In this document: positions 13,467 to 17,359 of the stretch, piece after piece
How the letters are laid out: each line of letters starts with the position of its first letter
How positions within the stretch are numbered: the first letter of the stretch is position 1
Origin: an uncultured Bacilli bacterium
GTDB lineage: Bacteria > Bacillota_I > Bacilli_A > RF39 > UBA660
NCBI GenBank assembly: GCA_947632625.1
Contig: CANRPZ010000018.1
Location: forward strand, 1-17,359
Length of the DNA: 17,359 nt
Reading direction: 5' to 3'
Position numbers and translations under genes: made by a program
Notes under the pieces: generated by a model
The model's input: the letters and a program-made list of their open reading frames with translations, nothing else
What the model was told of the DNA's origin: nothing
Database searches by the model: none

Positions 13467-14084
13467 ATGAAAGAATTAACGGAAAAACAAACCGAGGTTT
13501 TAACTTTTATAAAAAAATATACGGCTATGCATGGCTACCCACCTGCTATAAGAGAAATATGTAAAGGATTAAATTTATCAAGTCCAGCCACAGTTCATGC
13601 TCATGTTAAAAAACTTGAAAGTGCTGGAGCTATAAGAACGAGCAATAATAAATTTAGAACCATTGAGGTTTTAGTTGAAAACGAATATTTAGACAAGAAT
13701 GAAGATGTGGTAAAAATTCCTTTACTTGGAAAAATTACCGCCGGTAATCCGATTGAAGCAATTGAACAACCAAACGAATTTTTCGATATCCCTGCTTCCC
13801 TAATTCCTCGTAAAGAAACCGTATTTGCTCTAAAGGTTAGTGGAGAATCTATGATTAATAAAGGTATTTTTGATGGCGATTATGTTATTGTTCAAAAACA
13901 AAAAGTAGCTAGAAATGGTGAGGTTGTCGTAGCCATGACCCCCGATAATGAGGTCACTTTAAAAACATTCTATAAAGAAAAAGATTACATTCGCCTGCAA
14001 CCAGAAAATGACACAATGGCTCCTATTATTTTAAATAATTGTACTATTCTAGGAAAAGCAATTGGTCTTTATCGAAGATTTTAA
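13467..14084 (+). CDS. lexA: SOS repressor LexA
   Basis: From the ATG at 13467 the protein is 205 aa, the same length as B. subtilis LexA; GGAGG lies 8 nt upstream, while the longer reading from 13386 would begin inside the promoter. Residues 1-65 form the winged helix-turn-helix (PPAIREICKGLNLSSPATVHAHVKKLES). The self-cleavage site is Ala92-Gly93 (ITAGNP). The S24 protease dyad is Ser128 (VSGESM) and Lys166 (TLKTF). All residues needed for RecA-stimulated autocleavage are present. It would repress its own gene and the divergent membrane-peptide operon. Confidence 0.96.
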   Translation: MKELTEKQTEVLTFIKKYTAMHGYPPAIREICKGLNLSSPATVHAHVKKLESAGAIRTSNNKFRTIEVLVENEYLDKNEDVVKIPLLGKITAGNPIEAIEQPNEFFDIPASLIPRKETVFALKVSGESMINKGIFDGDYVIVQKQKVARNGEVVVAMTPDNEVTLKTFYKEKDYIRLQPENDTMAPIILNNCTILGKAIGLYRRF

Positions 14085-14118
14085 AAAAAATTGAGAGTAA
14101 CATTACTTTCAATTTTTT
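14085..14118. terminator. Bidirectional terminator between lexA and the NodB-like gene
   Basis: TTGAGAGTAA (14091-14100) pairs with TTACTTTCAA (14103-14112) with one G-U pair and a very small loop; A8 on the left and T7 on the right make it work for both converging genes. The stop codon of the minus-strand gene (14109-14111) lies inside the stem. Confidence 0.7.
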
Positions 14119-14888
14119 TCACTAATTAAATCACTTACAGTCATTATCTTTAAACCTTTAAAAGAAATTTCTTTAATAAATAATTTTAAATGTTCTAACT
14201 TTACATTATTATTTATATAAATAATAGCTCCACTCTCTAAATTTTTTTTAGCTTCAATTAAATTATCCCCTTTTAATGCAAAAGTTTCTTCAACTAAATA
14301 TTTTTGCTCTTTTTGGCATAAATCTTTTCCTAATATTTTTAAATAGCAAATATTCTTATTTTGATTATTCTTATTTAGTAGACTTTCTACATTTTTATAC
14401 TTTTCATGATCACTATTTATTTGTTCAAAATAACTTGTATTTTGATAAGTTTTTTCCGTAATTAGAAGACTAGCAGGTATTTTATTTTCTTTTAGATAGT
14501 TTTTAATTTGCTCACTCCCATCCTCTAAAAGAAAAGCAACCGCCATTTTTTCTTTATTTCCAGATTTAATAATCTTATCTTTATTATCTTCTAATGACAC
14601 ATCTGGTTTAATAGTATCAAAAATTAAATAATACTCGTTAAAAATGCCAAAAGCCTTCATATTTACATAACTTTTTGTTTTATTAATCATTCTTCCCATA
14701 ATTCCTGGAACAATATAATCATCATTTACAGAGGCATTAACCGCTTCTAGTTTATAATTATTTTCTATTTCATTGATACTTTGCATGATAGGGCTTTTAT
14801 TTTGCATAAGGATTGCAATTTTTTCCGTATAATAAAAACTAAATACCATGATAGCTAGTAAGCCTAAAGGTTTATATAATTTTTTCAA
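14109..14888 (-). CDS. Membrane-anchored degenerate polysaccharide deacetylase-like (NodB-fold) protein
   Basis: About 259 aa with an N-terminal signal anchor (PLGLLAIMVFSFYYTEKIAIL) and an extracytoplasmic domain. VAFLLEDGSEQIKNYLKENKIPASLLITE resembles the NodB opening (VALTFDDGP...LKKxxIPATFFV) and the end GLKIMTVSDLI resembles the final strand-helix of polysaccharide deacetylases (GYxFVTVSEL). The metal-binding HxxxH is not seen and the DD pair is ED, so deacetylase activity is unlikely. The TTG at 14888 is favoured because AGGTGATT precedes it at normal spacing; the GTG at 14897 lies inside that same AGGTGA and has no site of its own. It follows the SSB gene by 24 bp, so the two probably form one transcript. 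Fold assignment is by eye. Confidence 0.5.
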   Translation of the reverse strand: MKKLYKPLGLLAIMVFSFYYTEKIAILMQNKSPIMQSINEIENNYKLEAVNASVNDDYIVPGIMGRMINKTKSYVNMKAFGIFNEYYLIFDTIKPDVSLEDNKDKIIKSGNKEKMAVAFLLEDGSEQIKNYLKENKIPASLLITEKTYQNTSYFEQINSDHEKYKNVESLLNKNNQNKNICYLKILGKDLCQKEQKYLVEETFALKGDNLIEAKKNLESGAIIYINNNVKLEHLKLFIKEISFKGLKIMTVSDLISEKN

Positions 14889-14912
14889 AAAAATCACCTA
14901 ATTAAATATATG

Positions 14913-15257
14913 TTACTTTTTCGTTTCTTTTTCCGAATTTTTATTGTTTGAAGATAAAAAGGTAACTTTTTCCGCAATGATTTCCATAATATATTGTTTT
15001 ACTTTTTCTTCATTTTCATAAGTTCTTGTTTGCAATCTTCCCTTTACTCCAATTACATCCCCAGTATGGCAATATTCGAAAGTATTTAATGCAATATTAT
15101 TCCATAATATACATCGAATAAAATCGGTTTCGTAAATACCTTCCATATTTTTAAAAGGACGATTAACTGCTAGGGTAATGACGCTTCTTTGTCTTTCACC
15201 TTCTCCAGTTATTTCTGGCTCGGCACATAAACGTCCTACCAAAACAACCTGATTCAC
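14913..15257 (-). CDS. ssbB: Short single-stranded DNA-binding protein, SsbB-like
   Basis: The 114-aa protein is a single OB fold with SSB landmarks: MNQVVLVGRL at the start, ITLAVNRPFKN (27-37), DFIRCILWNN, and GVKGRLQTRTYENEE (69-83). It lacks the long Gly-rich tail and the acidic DDDIPF-type tip that recruits partner proteins; its C-terminus is basic (SEKETKK). Size and tail loss match B. subtilis SsbB (YwpH), the competence-induced SSB protecting incoming single strands, rather than the replication SsbA. GTG start with GGAGG 9 nt upstream. No clear promoter or ComK-type site was identified. The presence of pseudopilins elsewhere in the window fits with, but does not prove, natural transformation. 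Confidence 0.88.
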   Translation of the reverse strand: MNQVVLVGRLCAEPEITGEGERQRSVITLAVNRPFKNMEGIYETDFIRCILWNNIALNTFEYCHTGDVIGVKGRLQTRTYENEEKVKQYIMEIIAEKVTFLSSNNKNSEKETKK

Positions 15258-15356
15258 CTCTTAATTCCTCCTTTCTAATTGCACTTTAACAAAGAAAAAG
15301 AAAGAACACAAATGACCAATTTAACAAATTTAAAGCTATTTTAAGTAAATTTCCCT

Positions 15357-15397
15357 AAAAAAAAGACAAATTAGTAAAACAATCTGTCTTTTTTTAA
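15357..15397. terminator. Bidirectional intrinsic terminator
   Basis: AAAAAAGACA on the left and TGTCTTTTTT on the right form a long stem extended by partly matched bases (AATTAG/CAATC) with a small loop. A runs and T runs at each end allow it to act leftwards, ending the large surface-protein transcript. The 180 bp between 15258 and 15439 hold nothing else that I can support except the SSB ribosome binding site. Confidence 0.7.
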
Positions 15398-15439
15398 AAC
15401 TTTTCTATAAATTTAGAAGATTTTTTAATTTTTATAAAA

Positions 15440-17359
15440 TTAAACTGCCAAAACGATACGAAAGCCCATCACAATACTTATTCCATTTTGATTACGCGAT
15501 AATGTAAAGATTCCACCACCTACTCCATCACTAAAACTACCCCCACGTGGTATATATAAAGCATTATTATAAATAAACCAAGACTCATCTTGATACCATC
15601 CACTTATATTTCTTTGTGATTTTGTGGTATATTCTTCTCTTTTAAAAGGACCCATTTCACTTGTTGCATCACCAAGTATTCCCCTTGTATAATCACCTCT
15701 ATTTGTGGAATATTTATAAGCATCATAATACCTTGGATCTGGCAAATCTTCTTTTTTCAAATTTGTATCCTCATAAATAGACGTTCCACTTTCATCTAGC
15801 ATTATGCCCATAACTTGTTCCCATATACCTCCACTCATATCAAAAATTCCTGTATTATTTTTAGTTGTACTTGCTTCCATACTTGTAGGATATACATTAG
15901 ATATCTCATTACTTTGATAAGGAGTAATATTTTCATAATCCGTATAAGCATTTAGCCCAGTTGTAGGTTTATTTTTAGCAGCAACTCCTGTTACATAATT
16001 TTTAGCATTATTAATCATAATTTCTTCACAAGTTTTTGTATTCTTATCACATCTTCCATAAATACTTTGCGTTAGATATGCTACTGCTCCCCACTCGGTG
16101 TTTTTCATCATATGACTATTTAAATTTTTATTGTAACCTAATGATGTTTGATAAGAATTTGTTAAATAAATATTACTCCAAGCATAAACATTTGGTTTTA
16201 CAATAACTTTATCTGGTTCCAAAGTATCTTGTCGAGCTTCTGTACTACTAGTTGCTCCTTCATAACCTGTCTCAAATTTACCTACCCAGATACCATTTGT
16301 GTCAAAAGCAGTAAACGCTGGATGCGTCATCCATTTACCATTACCACAGTTCCCTTTTTCGCCACTTGGTGGAGCTATACATTCTTCCTCATCGTCTATA
16401 GTATTTGTTAAACCAAACTTTATTTCTATTTCATGAGGACTTGCTACATTTCCGTTTGCATCATAGCTAAAATTATCTGTATTAAACAATTTATAGCGAT
16501 ATTTTGGTATCCATACAAAATAACTTTCGATTATATCTTCGGGGATTATCTCTTCTGCTTCCTCTTCTCTTTCTGTAAAATCTACATATTTTAATAATTC
16601 TGTATTGTCATGTATTTTTATTTCATTACTAAAATAACTTTTTATTTCTTCTTCCGTTAATACTCGATCATAGATTGCAGCTTGGTATACATTGATATTA
16701 GAAAATCTATTATGCGTATTTTGATCCGGATTTGCTCCAATATTAAATGGCATGGTTGATGGCTTTATTTCACCAATAATTTCTTTACTACCCACTAGTT
16801 TCCCATCAATATAAATACTCATTTTGCTTCCATCATATGTTCCCACTACTGTATAGATTTTATTTAATTCTGGTATTATATTTGCATCTATTCCGGTATA
16901 AGTACTGCCATTTTTTAAAAATATAGCAAAATTCAATACGTTTTCATTATTGTTTTGCAATACTAAACCGCCATTTTCTGCATTGCCTAAAATATAATCC
17001 CAAATACTATCTACATCTATTTTATTAAAACTTAAACGTATTGCTATACTAGCTGTATTACCAAAATCATGATTCTCTAATCCTAAATCAATATAGTCAT
17101 CTACTCCATCTAAACTTACATAGTCTTTTTCTTTTGTTGCTCCATTTACTTTTCCATAAGCATCTAATGCATCATAACTATTTTGTTTGATTATAGCATT
17201 TGCCCATTCATGACTCTCATAGCTATACCACTTTTCATTTATATCTGCTTTTCTTACTGTTCCTTCATTATCTATTGTGACCGGTATTAAATCTCCTTTT
17301 AATTCTGGATATGCTCCATTTAATATACTCTCTTTATAATAAGTATGAAAATCTGGTAC
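15440..17359 (-). CDS. Large surface protein with LamG-like and FGE-like domains (5' end beyond window)
   Basis: The frame is open from the stop at 15440 to the right edge (17359), giving at least 639 residues; the apparent TTG start at 16960 is internal. Visible residues 1-65 carry a segment found in phage and surface proteins (GDLIPVTIDNEG...KADINEKWYSYESHEWANA). About 80-245 is a LamG/concanavalin-like jellyroll (YTVVGTYDGSKMSIYIDGKLVG, ANPDQN, AAIYDRVLTEEEI). From about 270 to the end is a formylglycine-generating-enzyme-like (sulfatase-modifying factor, C-type-lectin-like) domain with YFVWIPKYRYKL, NTEWGAVAYLTQSIYG, GIFDMSGGIWEQVMG and RGGSFSDG...GFRIVLAV. The catalytic cysteines of real FGE are not evident, so binding rather than catalysis is likely. 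It is probably exported, but the signal is off the edge. Confidence 0.7.
   Translation of the reverse strand, partial: VPDFHTYYKESILNGAYPELKGDLIPVTIDNEGTVRKADINEKWYSYESHEWANAIIKQNSYDALDAYGKVNGATKEKDYVSLDGVDDYIDLGLENHDFGNTASIAIRLSFNKIDVDSIWDYILGNAENGGLVLQNNNENVLNFAIFLKNGSTYTGIDANIIPELNKIYTVVGTYDGSKMSIYIDGKLVGSKEIIGEIKPSTMPFNIGANPDQNTHNRFSNINVYQAAIYDRVLTEEEIKSYFSNEIKIHDNTELLKYVDFTEREEEAEEIIPEDIIESYFVWIPKYRYKLFNTDNFSYDANGNVASPHEIEIKFGLTNTIDDEEECIAPPSGEKGNCGNGKWMTHPAFTAFDTNGIWVGKFETGYEGATSSTEARQDTLEPDKVIVKPNVYAWSNIYLTNSYQTSLGYNKNLNSHMMKNTEWGAVAYLTQSIYGRCDKNTKTCEEIMINNAKNYVTGVAAKNKPTTGLNAYTDYENITPYQSNEISNVYPTSMEASTTKNNTGIFDMSGGIWEQVMGIMLDESGTSIYEDTNLKKEDLPDPRYYDAYKYSTNRGDYTRGILGDATSEMGPFKREEYTTKSQRNISGWYQDESWFIYNNALYIPRGGSFSDGVGGGIFTLSRNQNGISIVMGFRIVLAV

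Noticed and set aside
15258..15356. LexA or ComK site before the SSB gene
   Set aside because: Strings such as GAACACAAATGAC match only one half of a LexA box, and no paired AAAA-N5-TTTT boxes with correct spacing were found.
16960..16960. TTG as the true start of the LamG/FGE-like protein
   Set aside because: The same frame stays open to the window edge with meaningful sequence (WYSYESHEWANA segment and the start of the jellyroll), so this codon is internal.
1..17359. CRISPR arrays, tRNA or rRNA genes, insertion sequences, long direct repeats
   Set aside because: None seen; the Rpn-family gene is called a transposase in some databases but has no terminal inverted repeats or target duplications that I can see around it.

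Overview
The window is about 30% GC, uses the standard bacterial code (TGA is a stop, Trp is TGG) and has strong AGGAGGTGAT-type ribosome binding sites with frequent GTG/TTG starts. Its gene content points to a low-GC, endospore-forming member of the Bacilli, possibly an uncultured gut lineage with a reduced genome; the taxon is inference. Sporulation markers are a YlbJ-like membrane protein, a short SpoVID-like coat protein, a YsxE/CotS-family coat protein and a SirA-like replication inhibitor. Two blocks recall Bacillus subtilis gene order: lexA/yneA/tkt/sirA/yneF, and lon ... spoVID-ysxE without the ysxC and heme genes that lie between them in Bacillus.

Layout. 1-1.8 kb: an Rpn-family PD-(D/E)XK nuclease and an exported surface protein. 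1.86-3.8 kb: divergent YlbL-type membrane protease and YlbJ. 3.8-5.0 kb: two translationally coupled pseudopilins. 5.06-5.27 kb: a small membrane protein. 5.2-9.2 kb: lon, spoVID-like, ysxE-like. 9.2-10.8 kb: an acidic bitopic membrane protein, yneF and sirA. 10.8-12.8 kb: a transketolase homologue that has lost many expected active-site residues. 12.9-14.1 kb: a divergent SOS locus (lexA on one side, a 48-aa membrane peptide plus a MazG-like protein on the other) with two LexA-box-like sites. 14.1-15.3 kb: a short SsbB-like SSB and a degenerate NodB-fold membrane protein. 15.4 kb to the right edge: a large LamG plus FGE-like surface protein, truncated by the window.

How the genes work together. 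Many products are cell-cycle brakes or their regulators. LexA probably controls a membrane peptide at the position of the division inhibitor YneA. YlbL, whose B. subtilis homologue removes YneA, is also in the window. SirA blocks DnaA-dependent initiation, and its gene has a perfect Spo0A-box core (TTTGTCGAA) overlapping the expected -35 position, as expected for a Spo0A-activated gene. SpoVID-like and YsxE-like proteins would act later on spore-coat assembly; a candidate sigma-E promoter lies in the lon-spoVID gap. The most unusual items are the LysM-less 48-aa YneA-position peptide, the apparent pseudo-transketolase in the conserved tkt slot, and several degenerate enzymes (MazG-like, NodB-like). 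No tRNA, rRNA, CRISPR array or insertion sequence was seen.
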